A DNA stretch of 64,000 nt from Rhodobacter sp. (GTDB lineage: Bacteria > Pseudomonadota > Alphaproteobacteria > Rhodobacterales > Rhodobacteraceae): positions 164,851 through 228,850 of the forward strand of contig JAIXXB010000023.1 of assembly GCA_027490955.1 (NCBI GenBank). The letters are read 5' to 3'. The first letter of the stretch is position 1, and every line of letters starts with the position of its first letter. Below the pieces are notes generated by a model. It saw only the letters and a program-made list of their open reading frames with translations. It did not search any database and was not told where the DNA came from. Made by a program: the position numbers and the translations under genes. Positions 30,096 through 41,144 of the stretch are shown piece by piece.

Positions 30096-31223
30096 ATGCG
30101 TGCCGAAACCCAAGGCCATATTGACCAAATCACCAAATCCCTGCGTCTTTTGGGGCAGCGGATGGATTTGCCGACCATCGATCACCGCCTAGAAGAATTC
30201 AACGCGATGATCGAGGATCCGAACCTTTGGAACGACCCTGCCCGCGCGCAAAAACTGATGCGCGAACGTCAGGCCGTGCTAGATCAATTGTCCACCTATC
30301 GCATGATCGACAGCGGCTTGAACGACAATGTCGAATTGATTGCCCTTGGCGAGGCCGAGGGGGACGCGGAAATTGTCACCGAGGCTGAGACAGCCCTGAA
30401 AACCCTTGTCGAAACCGCCCGCGCCAAAGAGCTTGAGGCGCTGCTCAATGGCGAAGCGGACGCGAATGATACATTTCTGGAAATCAACGCAGGCGCGGGT
30501 GGCACGGAAAGCTGTGACTGGGCATCGATTTTGGCCCGCATGTATGTGCGCTGGGCCGAGAAAAAGGGCTATAAGGTTGAAATGCAATCCGAAACAGCAG
30601 GCGACGAGGCGGGGATCCGCAGTGTGGCATATAAGATTTCGGGCCATAACGCCTATGGTTGGCTGAAATCGGAAAGTGGGGTGCACCGCCTTGTGCGCAT
30701 CAGCCCGTTTGATTCTGCCGCGCGCCGCCACACCAGCTTTTCCAGCGTTTGGGTCTATCCTGTGGTGGACGAGAATATCGATATCGAGATTCCTGACCGC
30801 GATATTCGCATCGATACCTATCGCAGTTCGGGGGCAGGGGGCCAGCACGTGAACACCACCGATTCGGCGGTGCGTATCACCCATTTGCCGACCAATATCG
30901 TGGTGACATCTTCGATGAAATCACAGCATCAGAACCGCGAGATTTGTATGAACGCGCTGCGCTCGCGCCTGTATCAGTTGGAACTGGACAAGCGGAATGC
31001 CGCCATCAACGCCGCGCATGAAAATAAGGGCGATGCAGGCTGGGGCAACCAAATCCGCAGCTATGTTTTGCAGCCCTATCAAATGGTCAAAGACCTGCGC
31101 ACAGGCCATGAAACATCAGATACATCTGGGGTTTTGGATGGCGATTTGGATAAGTTTATGGCGGCGACTTTGGCCATGGATGTGGCAGGCAAATCGCGCG
31201 CCGAAGCTATGGCTGACGAATAG
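30096..31223 (+). CDS. prfB: Peptide chain release factor 2 (uninterrupted frame)
   Basis: GGQHVNTTDSAVRITHLPT GGQ motif; 375 aa in one frame. Confidence 0.95.
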   Translation: MRAETQGHIDQITKSLRLLGQRMDLPTIDHRLEEFNAMIEDPNLWNDPARAQKLMRERQAVLDQLSTYRMIDSGLNDNVELIALGEAEGDAEIVTEAETALKTLVETARAKELEALLNGEADANDTFLEINAGAGGTESCDWASILARMYVRWAEKKGYKVEMQSETAGDEAGIRSVAYKISGHNAYGWLKSESGVHRLVRISPFDSAARRHTSFSSVWVYPVVDENIDIEIPDRDIRIDTYRSSGAGGQHVNTTDSAVRITHLPTNIVVTSSMKSQHQNREICMNALRSRLYQLELDKRNAAINAAHENKGDAGWGNQIRSYVLQPYQMVKDLRTGHETSDTSGVLDGDLDKFMAATLAMDVAGKSRAEAMADE

Positions 31224-31274
31224 GGCGCGCGCCGCGCGGCAGAATATCGGCCCTAAATAGGCCGCCAAAAACCA

Positions 31275-31300
31275 AAAAGCGCGCCCAAAGGCGCGCTTTT
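31275..31300. terminator. Bidirectional terminator AAAAGCGCGCC-CAAA-GGCGCGCTTTT
   Basis: Perfect 11-bp stem between convergent prfB and bactofilin genes. Confidence 0.75.
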
Positions 31301-31322
31301 CTTTTTCGTATCTGCAATAGGA

Positions 31323-31829
31323 TTATTCTTCTTTCGGGGCGGCTGCCACGCGGCGCGACGAGCTTGGCGCGCCCGAAGTGCGGCCCGATGCCAGCGGGTC
31401 ATCTTGACGCTGCACAGTGCCTTCAAACTGCGCACCCGACTCGATGGCGATGGTCTTGTGGATGATGTCGCCTTCGACACGTGCCGAGGAGGTCAAGCGC
31501 ACCTTCAACCCACGCACAGTGCCCTGCACGCGGCCATTGATCACGATATCATCCGCCACCACTTCGCCGCGGATATTGGCAGATTCGCCAACTGTCAGCA
31601 GATGCGCGCGGATATCGCCCTCAATCGTGCCTTCCACTTGGATATCGCCCGTGGTTTTCAGATTGCCCGTGATGGTCAAATCCGAAGACAGCAAGGATGC
31701 CGCCACTTTCACCTTGGGTGCCGAAGAGGTGAAGTCCATCGCAGGCTTAGCCGCAGGGCTTTCGCCCGAATCGCCTGACATCGATTCGCCTGGCTTTGTG
31801 GGTTCGTTGATCCGAGTTTTAGAAAACAT
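31323..31829 (-). CDS. Bactofilin (polymer-forming cytoskeletal protein)
   Basis: LTITGNLKTTGDIQVEGTIEGDIRAHLLTVGESANIRGEVVADDIVINGRVQGTVRG repeat pattern. Confidence 0.9.
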   Translation of the reverse strand: MFSKTRINEPTKPGESMSGDSGESPAAKPAMDFTSSAPKVKVAASLLSSDLTITGNLKTTGDIQVEGTIEGDIRAHLLTVGESANIRGEVVADDIVINGRVQGTVRGLKVRLTSSARVEGDIIHKTIAIESGAQFEGTVQRQDDPLASGRTSGAPSSSRRVAAAPKEE

Positions 31830-33222
31830 TTTGTCCAGCCTTTATAAAAGTCATTGGGTTTTTAGGAGACCCGCCAATGCGAACCTCGTAGTGAAGATGT
31901 GTGCCAGTCGAGCGGCCAGAATTCCCCATATCACCAATACGATCGCCGCGCGACACTTTTTGACCGACCTCGACGCGAACTTGTGACAAATGGCCATAGC
32001 GCGTTTCAAAGCCATGGGCATGGCGAATCTTGACCAGCCGCCCATAACCGCTTTCCCAGCCCGCATAGGTCACCACGCCATCTGCCGTGGCATAGATGGG
32101 CGAGCCATAGGCCCCCGCCATATCCTGCCCTTCATGCCCACGCACACCGCGCCCAAAGGGGTCGCGGCGGTTGCCAAAGCCCGAGGTAAAGCGCACGGCG
32201 GTGCGCACGGGCATGGCAAAGGGGGTGTCAAAGGCGGCTTCGCGGTATTGGTCAATTTCTTGCAGGCCAAGCAAAATCGCGTTGGCGCGCACTTCTTCGG
32301 GATAGGGCGCTTCGTTGCGGGTCGACAGGCGAATGGGCGTCAGCGGCCCGCCTTGCCCGTCATAGCCGCGCTTGGCCGCATCGACCAATGATTCAGGATC
32401 AAGTCCTGCATCGCGGAACATCTGGTCTAGCGGTTCGACTGTAACCTTCAATGCCTGTTCGATCTGACCAAAAATCACGTCATTGCGCGTCTCTAGCGCG
32501 CGCTTGGCCGATTCGACGGCGGCGACCTTTTCATCGGCCTCTTCGGCCAATTTTGCCGCGCCGTCCCGCTCGACTGCCGTTTGGCCCAAAGCATCGGTGA
32601 CATAGGCCAAAGAGGCAGCCACATCGCGCTGGCGCGCCTCGGCAGTGCCAGTGCCCGCTGCATTCAGCGCCAAAAACTCGGCGCGGGCGGCGTCGCGTTC
32701 TTCGATGGTGCGGCGCAGAGTGTTCTGAATCACGTCAATGCCCGTTTCCAATTCGCGGCGGCGCTGTTCTGATGCCAAAAGCCGCGCCTGCATCTGCGCC
32801 ACCTGTTCCAGCGCCGTGCCAAAACGGGCCTGCGCGCCGCTTGCCTCGGCTGCGCGCAGATCGCGGTCTTCGGACAGGGCATTCAGACGCTCTTCATACA
32901 GCGATTGCTGGCGTGCAACCTGCTCGCGCGAGGTGCCAGCCGAAATCGAATCCATCAGCAAAATCGCCGTCGCCAGAATCATCCAGCCCAGCGACAGCGC
33001 GCTGATGCTTAGGGCCATCAGTTGCGTGAAGGGGCGCAGGCGGATGAATCGGGTATCGCGGTCTGATTTCAAAAACAATCGGCGTTCGGGCAAATACACC
33101 TCTAGCCGAGCGTTAATGCTATGCGAAACCTTGGTAAACACGCGCGAATTCCCCCCACTCGATAGCCAATGCGCAAGCACCTGCCGCGGCAAACTGTTAG
33201 GGGTCTGGGCGCGTGCAATCAA
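31819..33222 (-). CDS. M23 family metallopeptidase with coiled-coil region
   Basis: RRDPFGRGVRGHEGQDMAG, THLHYEVRIGG LytM motifs; N-terminal TM; overlaps bactofilin start by 11 nt. Confidence 0.88.
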   Translation of the reverse strand: MIARAQTPNSLPRQVLAHWLSSGGNSRVFTKVSHSINARLEVYLPERRLFLKSDRDTRFIRLRPFTQLMALSISALSLGWMILATAILLMDSISAGTSREQVARQQSLYEERLNALSEDRDLRAAEASGAQARFGTALEQVAQMQARLLASEQRRRELETGIDVIQNTLRRTIEERDAARAEFLALNAAGTGTAEARQRDVAASLAYVTDALGQTAVERDGAAKLAEEADEKVAAVESAKRALETRNDVIFGQIEQALKVTVEPLDQMFRDAGLDPESLVDAAKRGYDGQGGPLTPIRLSTRNEAPYPEEVRANAILLGLQEIDQYREAAFDTPFAMPVRTAVRFTSGFGNRRDPFGRGVRGHEGQDMAGAYGSPIYATADGVVTYAGWESGYGRLVKIRHAHGFETRYGHLSQVRVEVGQKVSRGDRIGDMGNSGRSTGTHLHYEVRIGGSPKNPMTFIKAGQNVF

Positions 33223-33287
33223 GCGCTTATCGACCTGCGCCCAAGCCTGCGGCAGCTTTACGCCAATTTTGGCAAAAACCTGCCGAT

Positions 33288-34136
33288 CTATGGGGTTTTA
33301 TCGCCTTTTGGTTGTGCGATATCTGTGGTTTTCGCGGCAAGGGGCCAATAGAAATCGGGCGGAATGCCCGCCTCGGCGCGCTTTTCTTCGTTAAACGGCG
33401 GCTTGAGCGCGCCATGAAAATAGCGCCGCACCAGATCGTGAAAGGCCTCGCGCGGATCGCGCCCGTCGCGCCCGCACAGCCAATTGAACCATTTCGATCC
33501 ATAGGCCACGTGGGCCACTTCTTCGCGGTAGATGACGTTCAGCGCGCCCAGCGCCGCCTCGTCCTGATGGGCGGCGAAAAGGTCGATCATCTGCGGCGAG
33601 ACATCAAGGCCCCTCGCCTCTAGTACCATGGGAACCACTGCAAGGCGGGCCAAGAGGTCATGCGCGGTATCCGTGGCCGCTTGCCACATGCCAGCATGGG
33701 CGGGCATCGCCCCGTAAAAGCTGCCCTTGGCTTCCAGCACATCGCAGACAAGGTTGAAATGCTTGGCCTCATCATCGGCGGCTTGCACCCAATCATCGTA
33801 AAAACTGCGGGGCATCTGCACATGGGCGAAACGCGCGATGATGTCCCAGTGCAAATCAACAGCGTTCAGTTCGATATGCGCCAGCGCATGCAGCAGGGCC
33901 AAACGCCCCGTTTGCGTATTGGGCCGCCGCCGCGGCACATCGCGCGGATCCAGCAGGGCAGGGGCAGGCGGGCGTGCAGGTTGGTCGGGCGGGTGCGCAT
34001 GTCCCAGCGCAATGGTCTGGCCTGCCGCCGCTGCTGCGCGCCAAGCCTGTGCATGCTGATGCGCGCGGGCGGTTTTTTCACGCCCATCGGCGCAGGTCAG
34101 CACATCTACCGCCATTTCTGACAGGGTCAATGTCAT
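33288..34136 (-). CDS. Ferritin-like DUF455 family protein
   Basis: AHIELNAVDLHWDI, DDEAKHFNLV, REEVAHVAYGSKWFNWLC di-iron-type motifs; start MTLTLSEM at 34136. Confidence 0.78.
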   Translation of the reverse strand: MTLTLSEMAVDVLTCADGREKTARAHQHAQAWRAAAAAGQTIALGHAHPPDQPARPPAPALLDPRDVPRRRPNTQTGRLALLHALAHIELNAVDLHWDIIARFAHVQMPRSFYDDWVQAADDEAKHFNLVCDVLEAKGSFYGAMPAHAGMWQAATDTAHDLLARLAVVPMVLEARGLDVSPQMIDLFAAHQDEAALGALNVIYREEVAHVAYGSKWFNWLCGRDGRDPREAFHDLVRRYFHGALKPPFNEEKRAEAGIPPDFYWPLAAKTTDIAQPKGDKTP

Positions 34137-34582
34137 AGCGCGGCCAGCACCTCGGCCGCGTGGCCCTTGACCTTTTCCACCTTCCAAAGCCCTACCAATG
34201 TGCCTGTCCCGTCAATCAGATAAGTCGTGCGCAGCACGCCGATCACAGGTTTGCCAAAAAAGATTTTCGGCCCATAGGCACCGATGCTTTCCATCACCTC
34301 GGCCTCGTCACTGGCAAGGGGAATGGTGATTCCCATTTTGGCGATGAATTTGTCATGCTTTTTGGGGCTGTCTTTGGACAGTCCAACAACCACCGCGCCC
34401 TTTGCGGCAAATTCGCCCGCCATCGCGTTGAAATCCATCACTTCATTTGTGCAACTGGGCGTGCCGTCGGCGCCATATGTGAACAAGACCAGCTTTTTGG
34501 GACGAATGTCCGATAGTTTGATCGTCCCACCGCCATCGCGCGGCAGGGTTAAGTCGGGAAAGCTTTGGCCGATCTCTAGCAT
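34133..34582 (-). CDS. Peroxiredoxin (AhpC/TSA, Bcp-like)
   Basis: GTPSCTNEVMDFN active-site Cys region, VVVGLSKDSPKKHDKFIAKM. Confidence 0.85.
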   Translation of the reverse strand: MLEIGQSFPDLTLPRDGGGTIKLSDIRPKKLVLFTYGADGTPSCTNEVMDFNAMAGEFAAKGAVVVGLSKDSPKKHDKFIAKMGITIPLASDEAEVMESIGAYGPKIFFGKPVIGVLRTTYLIDGTGTLVGLWKVEKVKGHAAEVLAAL

Positions 34583-34718
34583 GAACTTGGCTCCGTTTGG
34601 GTCAAATGTGGCAAAGGCGCGCGCAACAGGGCGCTATGGCTGACGATCTAGTTGCCTTTAGCCAAAGATAAAGGCAAGGCGGAGCAGAGATTTTTGGGGC
34701 AAGAGTTCGGGCAAAACA

Positions 34719-37700
34719 ATGGCCGCGCAGGAAAAGAGCACCCGCATCCCTAAACCCGCGCCGTTTTCGGCGGCGCGGGGCGCGGGCAGGTTTGTGCGGC
34801 GTTTTTGGCCGCGCCACTGGCGCGGGCGGCTGGCGCTGGGGCTGGCGGGACTGGTGGTGGCGGCTTTGACTGTGTTGGGCAGTGGTATCGGCCTGCCCGT
34901 GCCGCAATGGGCCTTGGCGCGGATTGAGGCGCGGCTGAACACCGCCATTGCGCCCAGCCTGCCTGCCTCGACCCTTGCGATTGATGGTATCACCCTGTCG
35001 CTTGGGCCCAGCTTTGCCCCCCGTTTGCAATTGCGCGGGGTAGAGCTGCGCAATCTGGCAGGCGCGCCTGTGATGGCCCTGCCGATGGCCGAGGCGGATT
35101 TGGCCCCGCTGGGGCTGCTGCAAGGGCGGATGCATCTGCGCGCGCTGCGCCTGACGGGTGGGGCCGTGCAAGTCACCCGTGATGAGACGGGCGCGCTGGA
35201 CATTGCCTTTGCAGGCGGGGCACCCTTTAGCTTGGCGCAGGTCTTTGCCCAGACAGATGGGTTTTTTGCCTCGCCGCTGGGCATGGGATTGGGCGGGGTG
35301 TCGGTGGATGGCATGTCATTGGCGCTGCGCGATGTGCAAACGGGGCGGGTCTGGGCGCTGGGGGATGGCGCGCTGAACATCACGCAAGAGGGCGGCAATG
35401 TAGCTGCTGATTTGGCGCTGGCGCTGATGGGCCAAGATGGGCGCAAGCCCAGCACGGGCAAAGTTGAAATCAGCTTGATTCGCGCCGCGGGCAGCGCGCG
35501 TGCCGATGTGTCGATGCGCGTCTCGGGCGTATCGGCGCAAGATTTGGCCGCGCAGGCCGCGCCCTTGGCCTTTATGTCGGTGCTAGAGGCACCGATCACA
35601 GGGCAGCTTGTCACGACGCTGACCCCGCAGGGCATTTCAGCCTTGCAGGCCAGTTTGGACATTGGCGCAGGCCGCCTTGCGCCCGTTGCAGGGCAAACGG
35701 CCAAGCCGCTGGCCTTTCAATCGGCCAAACTGGATTTGTCCTATGACCCTGCGCAGGGGCGGATCGTGCTGAACGCGCTGAATGTGATCTCCGAGGCGCT
35801 GACACTGCGCGCCAACGGCTTTGCCGATGTGCTGCGCGCCGATGGCAGCGTGATTGCAGGCGCATTGGCAGGCGAGACGCCCGATGCCTTTGCCGCCACG
35901 CTGCAAGTGGACAGTTTGCGCTTTCATCGCCCCGATCTGTTCACTCAAGAGGTTGCCTTTACCCAAGGGCGCGCACAGGTGCGCCTGCGCCTTGCACCAT
36001 TTTCCCTGACATTTGAGGATGTTTCCCTGACCGATGGGCCGATGACCATCGCGGCAAAAGGCGCGGTTGACGCGCAAACGGCGGGATGGGACAGCGCGCT
36101 GGAGTTGCAGGTCAACCAGATATCTTCGGGCAAATTGCTGGCCCTTTGGCCCAAAACCCTGAAACCTGGCACACGCAATTGGCTAGAGCGTAATTTGCTG
36201 GCAGGGCAGTTCAGCGACCTGCGGCTGACGCTGCGCGGGGCCGCGGGCCTGCCGCCTGATCTGGATCTGCGCTATCAGTTTAGCGGGCTGAAGGTGACCC
36301 CGATGCGCAGCCTGCCGCCCATCACCGATGGCCATGGATATGGCGCGGTCACGGGCCGCCGCTTTTCGATGGTGCTGGAAGAGGGCCGCGCCAGCCCGCC
36401 AGAGGGCGGTGATTTGGATATGGCAGGTTCGGTGTTTACCATTCCTGATATTCGGGTTTTTCCCGCCTTGGGGCAGTTGACCTTGCAAAGTGCAGGTAGC
36501 CTGACGGCCACGCTGTCGCTGATCGACCAGCCCCCGTTTCGCTATATGCAAAAATCGGGCCGCGCGGTTGATTTTGCGGCTGGCGTGGCGCGGTTGACCA
36601 CGCAGATCACCCTGCCGTTGCAAAAGATCATCACCTTGCCCGACATCACCTTGCAAGTGACGGGCGAGGTGGCCGAGTTTACCTCGGATCAATTGGCGCA
36701 GGGCCATGTGATGCGCGCGCCGCGCCTGTCGGTCTATGTCGATAAATCTGGCATGCGCATTGCGGGTATGGGCGATGTGTCGGGCGCTGCCTTTGATGCC
36801 GCCTATGTGCAAGAATTTGGCCCAAGTAATGCGGCGGGCCGCGCCAAGGTTACAGGAACAGCGGCGCTGACCAATGACATATTGGCGCGCTTTGGCGTGA
36901 ATTTGCCAGATGGGATGGTGACAGGTCAGACCAGTGCCGACATCGAAATTGATCTGGCGCGCGGGCAGGTCGGCAAGATGCGCCTGACCTCTGATTTGGT
37001 GGGGATGGGGCTGGAAATTGGCCCCATCGGCTTTGCCAAGGCTCGCAAGGAAGCAGGCAAATTGGCAGCGCAAATCACCCTATCCAGCCCGCCGCAGGTC
37101 ACCAGCCTGTCTATCCACGCGGCAGACCTGCTGGCCGAAGGCGCGGTGCGCTTGGCCAAGGGCGGCGCGCTGGAATCGGCCCGCTTTGTTGGGCTGACTA
37201 TTGGCAAATGGTTGGCGGGCGATGTGACATTTCTGGGCCAAGGGGCGGGCAAACCGCCCAAAATGGTGCTGGATCAGGCCAGCGTCGATTTGCGCTTTAT
37301 CCCCGCCAAGCGCGGCGGTTCTGCAGGCAGCGAGGGCAGCGAGGGTGACGAGGGTGGGGCAGGCAGCGGCTCTGCCCTGCCGCTGAGTTTGCAATTGGAC
37401 AGGTTGCGGATCAGCGATGGCATCACCTTGCGCGATTTTGCAGGGGATTTTCAGGCAGATGGCGGGCTGGCGGGTGATTTTACGGCCCAATTGGAGGGTG
37501 GCACGGCCCTGCAAGGCCAGCTTTCCCCCAGCCGCTATGGCACAAGGGTGCGCGTGCAGGCGCAAGACGCGGGGGCGGCACTGGCGCAGGCGGGCGTCTA
37601 TGGGTCGGTGCGGGGCGGCGCGCTGAACTTGGTGCTGACCCCGCGCAAAGAGGAAGGCACCTATGTCGGCGCGATCACCATGCGCGACATTCGCGTGCAA

Positions 37701-38120
37701 AACGCCAATGTCTTGGCCGATTTGCTGAATGCCATTTCCGTGGTGGGATTGATCGACCAATTGGGCGGCGCGGGGATTTTGTTTAACGATGTCACGGGCA
37801 GCTTTATTCTAACCCCGCAAGGGGTTGATCTGCGCGAAGGTGCGGCCACGGGCGGATCTTTGGGCGTGTCGATGCAAGGCATTTACCAATTTGAAGGCAA
37901 GGGCCTAGATATGCAGGGCGTCATCTCGCCCATCTATGTTCTCAATGGGATTGGCGCTGTCATTTCCAAACGCGGCGAGGGCGTGCTGGGGTTTAACTAT
38001 CGCTTGCGCGGCACGGCCGACGCGCCGCGCGTTTCGGTCAATCCGCTGTCGTTGCTGCTGCCAGGGTTCCTGCGCAATCTATTCAAACCGCCCAAGCCCA
38101 AGTTAGAGGCCCCAGAATGA
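34719..38120 (+). CDS. AsmA-like / DUF3971 family large envelope protein
   Basis: 1133 aa, N-terminal TM, AsmA-like C-terminus ([22 protein letters not shown]-like); Gly/Ser/Glu low-complexity linker. Confidence 0.75.
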   Translation: MAAQEKSTRIPKPAPFSAARGAGRFVRRFWPRHWRGRLALGLAGLVVAALTVLGSGIGLPVPQWALARIEARLNTAIAPSLPASTLAIDGITLSLGPSFAPRLQLRGVELRNLAGAPVMALPMAEADLAPLGLLQGRMHLRALRLTGGAVQVTRDETGALDIAFAGGAPFSLAQVFAQTDGFFASPLGMGLGGVSVDGMSLALRDVQTGRVWALGDGALNITQEGGNVAADLALALMGQDGRKPSTGKVEISLIRAAGSARADVSMRVSGVSAQDLAAQAAPLAFMSVLEAPITGQLVTTLTPQGISALQASLDIGAGRLAPVAGQTAKPLAFQSAKLDLSYDPAQGRIVLNALNVISEALTLRANGFADVLRADGSVIAGALAGETPDAFAATLQVDSLRFHRPDLFTQEVAFTQGRAQVRLRLAPFSLTFEDVSLTDGPMTIAAKGAVDAQTAGWDSALELQVNQISSGKLLALWPKTLKPGTRNWLERNLLAGQFSDLRLTLRGAAGLPPDLDLRYQFSGLKVTPMRSLPPITDGHGYGAVTGRRFSMVLEEGRASPPEGGDLDMAGSVFTIPDIRVFPALGQLTLQSAGSLTATLSLIDQPPFRYMQKSGRAVDFAAGVARLTTQITLPLQKIITLPDITLQVTGEVAEFTSDQLAQGHVMRAPRLSVYVDKSGMRIAGMGDVSGAAFDAAYVQEFGPSNAAGRAKVTGTAALTNDILARFGVNLPDGMVTGQTSADIEIDLARGQVGKMRLTSDLVGMGLEIGPIGFAKARKEAGKLAAQITLSSPPQVTSLSIHAADLLAEGAVRLAKGGALESARFVGLTIGKWLAGDVTFLGQGAGKPPKMVLDQASVDLRFIPAKRGGSAGSEGSEGDEGGAGSGSALPLSLQLDRLRISDGITLRDFAGDFQADGGLAGDFTAQLEGGTALQGQLSPSRYGTRVRVQAQDAGAALAQAGVYGSVRGGALNLVLTPRKEEGTYVGAITMRDIRVQNANVLADLLNAISVVGLIDQLGGAGILFNDVTGSFILTPQGVDLREGAATGGSLGVSMQGIYQFEGKGLDMQGVISPIYVLNGIGAVISKRGEGVLGFNYRLRGTADAPRVSVNPLSLLLPGFLRNLFKPPKPKLEAPE

Positions 38121-39172
38121 AGCTGGATGATTTCGATTTTCATTTGCCCGAGGCGCTGATTGCAACGCGCCCTGCCAATCCGCGCCCTTCCGCGCGCCTG
38201 CTTTTGGCCGAGGGCGCGCGCATTACTGATGGGCAAGTCTATGATTTAGAACATATATTGCGGGCAGGCGATATGCTGGTGCTGAACAACACCCGCGTGA
38301 TTCCCGCGCAATTGGCAGGCACGCGCGCACGCGGCGATGGGGTGGCGCGCATCGAGGTGACCTTGATGGCCCCCGATCCGCAGGGCAATTGGCGGGCCAT
38401 GGCGCGGCCTCTGCGCAAGTTGGCGCTGGGGGATATTGTGACCTTTGCCGCAGGGCTGACAGGCGAGGTGATTGCCAAAACGGACGAGGATTGTCACCTG
38501 CGCTTTAACCTGACGGGCGATGCCTTTGATGCGGCGCTGGCGCAGGCAGGCCAAATGCCCCTGCCGCCCTATATCGCGGCCAAACGCAAAACCGATGCGC
38601 AAGATTTGTCTGATTACCAAACTGTCTTTGCCCGCCATGCGGGTGCGGTTGCTGCGCCCACTGCTAGTTTGCATTTTGATCTGCCCTTGCTGGAACGGCT
38701 TGCCGCCAAGGGTGTGCGCTTTGCCGAAGTGACGCTGCATGTGGGGGCGGGCACGTTTTTGCCAGTGAAGGTTGAGGATGTGACCACCCATAAAATGCAT
38801 GCCGAATGGGGCGAGGTGACACCGCAGGCGGCGGCGGCGATCAATGCAGCCAAGGCTGCAGGCGGGCGGATTATCCCTGTGGGCACCACCGCGCTGCGAC
38901 TGATTGAAACGGCGGCGCGGTCAGGCACTGTGCAGCCATGGCGCGGCGATACGGATATCTTCATCTATCCCGGATTTGCGTTTCATGTGACCGATGGTTT
39001 GATGACCAATTTCCATCTGCCCAAATCGACCTTGCTGATGTTGGTATCGGCGCTGATGGGTAAGGCGTGCATGGATCACATCTATGCCCATGCCATTGCG
39101 CAGAATTATCGGTTCTTTTCTTATGGTGATGCGTCGCTTTTGCTGCCCGACCGCAGCGCGCCCATAGTATAA
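38117..39172 (+). CDS. queA: tRNA preQ1(34) S-adenosylmethionine ribosyltransferase-isomerase
   Basis: [47 protein letters not shown]. Confidence 0.95.
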   Translation: MKLDDFDFHLPEALIATRPANPRPSARLLLAEGARITDGQVYDLEHILRAGDMLVLNNTRVIPAQLAGTRARGDGVARIEVTLMAPDPQGNWRAMARPLRKLALGDIVTFAAGLTGEVIAKTDEDCHLRFNLTGDAFDAALAQAGQMPLPPYIAAKRKTDAQDLSDYQTVFARHAGAVAAPTASLHFDLPLLERLAAKGVRFAEVTLHVGAGTFLPVKVEDVTTHKMHAEWGEVTPQAAAAINAAKAAGGRIIPVGTTALRLIETAARSGTVQPWRGDTDIFIYPGFAFHVTDGLMTNFHLPKSTLLMLVSALMGKACMDHIYAHAIAQNYRFFSYGDASLLLPDRSAPIV

Positions 39173-39192
39173 TCGCACTAAGGTAGGGTTCC

Positions 39193-40434
39193 ATGATCAC
39201 TGTTCTGCGCCAATCTTGGCCGCTTTTATTGGGCGTTATGCTGCTGATGCTGGGCAACGGCGTGCAGGGCAGTCTTTTGGGCATTCGCGGCGCGGCGGAA
39301 GGGTTTTCAACCTTTCACCTGTCTGTCGTGATGTCGGCCTATTTTCTGGGCTTTTTGGCAGGGGCCAATCTGGCCGCCCCGATGATCCGCCGCGTCGGCC
39401 ATGTGCGGGTGTTTTCCGCCATGGGTTCGGTGATTTCCGCCGTTTTGATCCTGTATCCCATGCTGGTGGAATGGCCTGCATGGGCGCTGATGCGGGTGCT
39501 GATTGGGTTTTGCTTTTCGGTTGTCTATATCACCGCTGAAAGTTGGTTGAACAACACCGCTACCAATGAGACGCGCGGCCAGACCCTTTCGGCCTATATG
39601 ATCGTGCAGATGCTGGGCATCATCGCGGCGCAGGGCCTGTTGGGCATTGGCGATCCGTCGGGATATGGGCTGTTCATCATACCCTCAATCCTTGTGTCGC
39701 TGTCGTTCCTGCCCTTGCTGCTGGCCACAGTGCCAGCCCCCACTTTCGAGCGCACCAAAGCCATGAGCTTTGCCGCCCTGTTTTCCATTTCCCCCTTGGG
39801 CTGTGCGGGGATGCTGCTGACAGGGGGGGTATTTGCCGCCATGTTCGGTATGGCTGCGGTTTATGGCGCGCTGATGGGCATGTCGGTGGGGCAAATCGCG
39901 GGCTTTGTCGCCGCGATGTATGTCGGCGGTTTGGTGCTGCAATATCCTGTGGGCTGGGCCTCTGACCGCCTTGATCGGCGGGCGATGATTTTGTGGATGT
40001 CGCTGGCAGGGGCCGTGGTCATGGTGCTGGCCGCCGCCCTGCCATTGCCCTATGCGCTGGAACTGCTGGTGGCAGCGGCGCTGGGCGGTGTGATCAACCC
40101 TTTGTATTCGCTGTTGATTTCGCACACGAATGATTACCTGAGCAAAGAGCAAATGCCCGCCGCATCCGCTGGGCTAATCTTTTTGAACGGCTTTGGCGCG
40201 ATTTTCGGCCCCCTCTTGGCGGGTTGGGCGATGGGGGTGATTGGGCCAAAGGGGTATTTTCTGGTGATTGGGGCCTGTTTTGCGGGCCTTGGCGGCTATG
40301 CTGCTTGGCGCATGTCGCGCCGCGCCGCCCCTGTCCAAGGCAGCTATGCGGGCCTGTCGCCCACGGCCTCTACTGTGGCGGTGGAGGCCGTGCTAGAGCG
40401 CGCCGAAACTGATCGCGGCGCGGTCAAGCAATAG
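39193..40434 (+). CDS. MFS transporter (YcaD-like)
   Basis: 12-TM-like hydrophobic ORF; ESWLNNTATNETRGQTLSAYMI, YPVGWASDRLDRR. Confidence 0.85.
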   Translation: MITVLRQSWPLLLGVMLLMLGNGVQGSLLGIRGAAEGFSTFHLSVVMSAYFLGFLAGANLAAPMIRRVGHVRVFSAMGSVISAVLILYPMLVEWPAWALMRVLIGFCFSVVYITAESWLNNTATNETRGQTLSAYMIVQMLGIIAAQGLLGIGDPSGYGLFIIPSILVSLSFLPLLLATVPAPTFERTKAMSFAALFSISPLGCAGMLLTGGVFAAMFGMAAVYGALMGMSVGQIAGFVAAMYVGGLVLQYPVGWASDRLDRRAMILWMSLAGAVVMVLAAALPLPYALELLVAAALGGVINPLYSLLISHTNDYLSKEQMPAASAGLIFLNGFGAIFGPLLAGWAMGVIGPKGYFLVIGACFAGLGGYAAWRMSRRAAPVQGSYAGLSPTASTVAVEAVLERAETDRGAVKQ

Positions 40435-40484
40435 CGCTTGCGCTTTGCCTGCGCACGCGTCAGGCTGCGTAAAAAGGGTGTAAT

Positions 40485-41069
40485 ATGTCTGATCCGATTG
40501 AAGTGCTGGATTATTGGCTGGGCGCGGTTGGCCCCGAAGGCTGGTATGCGGGCGGCGCAGATTTGGATGGCGAGATCACCGCCCTGTTTGCCCCGATTTG
40601 GGCCGCCGCCCATGAGGGCGCGTTGGATCATTGGGCCGAAGGCTGCGTTGGCACGCTGGCATATCTGATTGTTTGCGATCAGTTTCCGCGCAACATGTAT
40701 CGGGGCAGCGCCATGGCCTTTGCCACCGATGCACGCGCGCGTGCTGCGGCCAAACGCGCCATCGCCATGGGCTGGGATCTAGAGGCGCCAGAACCTGAAC
40801 GGCAGTTTTTCTATATGCCCCTCGAGCATTCGGAAGACATGGCCGACCAAGATTTGGCTGTGGCCTATATGACTGAACGGCTGTCCTCACAGCCCGATAT
40901 GGCGCTGCACGCCCGCGCCCACCGCGAGATTATCGCCCGCTTTGGCCGCTTTCCCTTTCGCAATGCGGCATTGGGGCGTTCCAGCACGGCCGACGAAACT
41001 GCGTTTTTGGCCAATGGCGGCTATATGGCCATTGTGACCGCCTTGAAAAGCAATGCGTCCAGCGCATAG
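40485..41069 (+). CDS. DUF924 family protein
   Basis: VLDYWLGAVGPEGWY, LIVCDQFPRNMYRG, FFYMPLEHSEDMADQ. Confidence 0.88.
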   Translation: MSDPIEVLDYWLGAVGPEGWYAGGADLDGEITALFAPIWAAAHEGALDHWAEGCVGTLAYLIVCDQFPRNMYRGSAMAFATDARARAAAKRAIAMGWDLEAPEPERQFFYMPLEHSEDMADQDLAVAYMTERLSSQPDMALHARAHREIIARFGRFPFRNAALGRSSTADETAFLANGGYMAIVTALKSNASSA

Positions 41070-41144
41070 GGCCACGGCAAAGCCTGTATTGCTTGGGTTT
41101 GAAATATAGTTTAAGGCCAAACTAGTTTTTGGGAAGGGATCAAA

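Noticed and set aside
30096-31223. Possible programmed +1 frameshift in prfB
   Set aside because: The 375-aa ORF is uninterrupted from ATG to stop, with no in-frame TGA near codon 25, so no frameshift is needed.
37322-37374. GGCAGCGAGGGC... tandem motif in the AsmA-like gene
   Set aside because: Encodes a short Gly/Ser/Glu linker; looks like simple low-complexity coding sequence, not a separate element.
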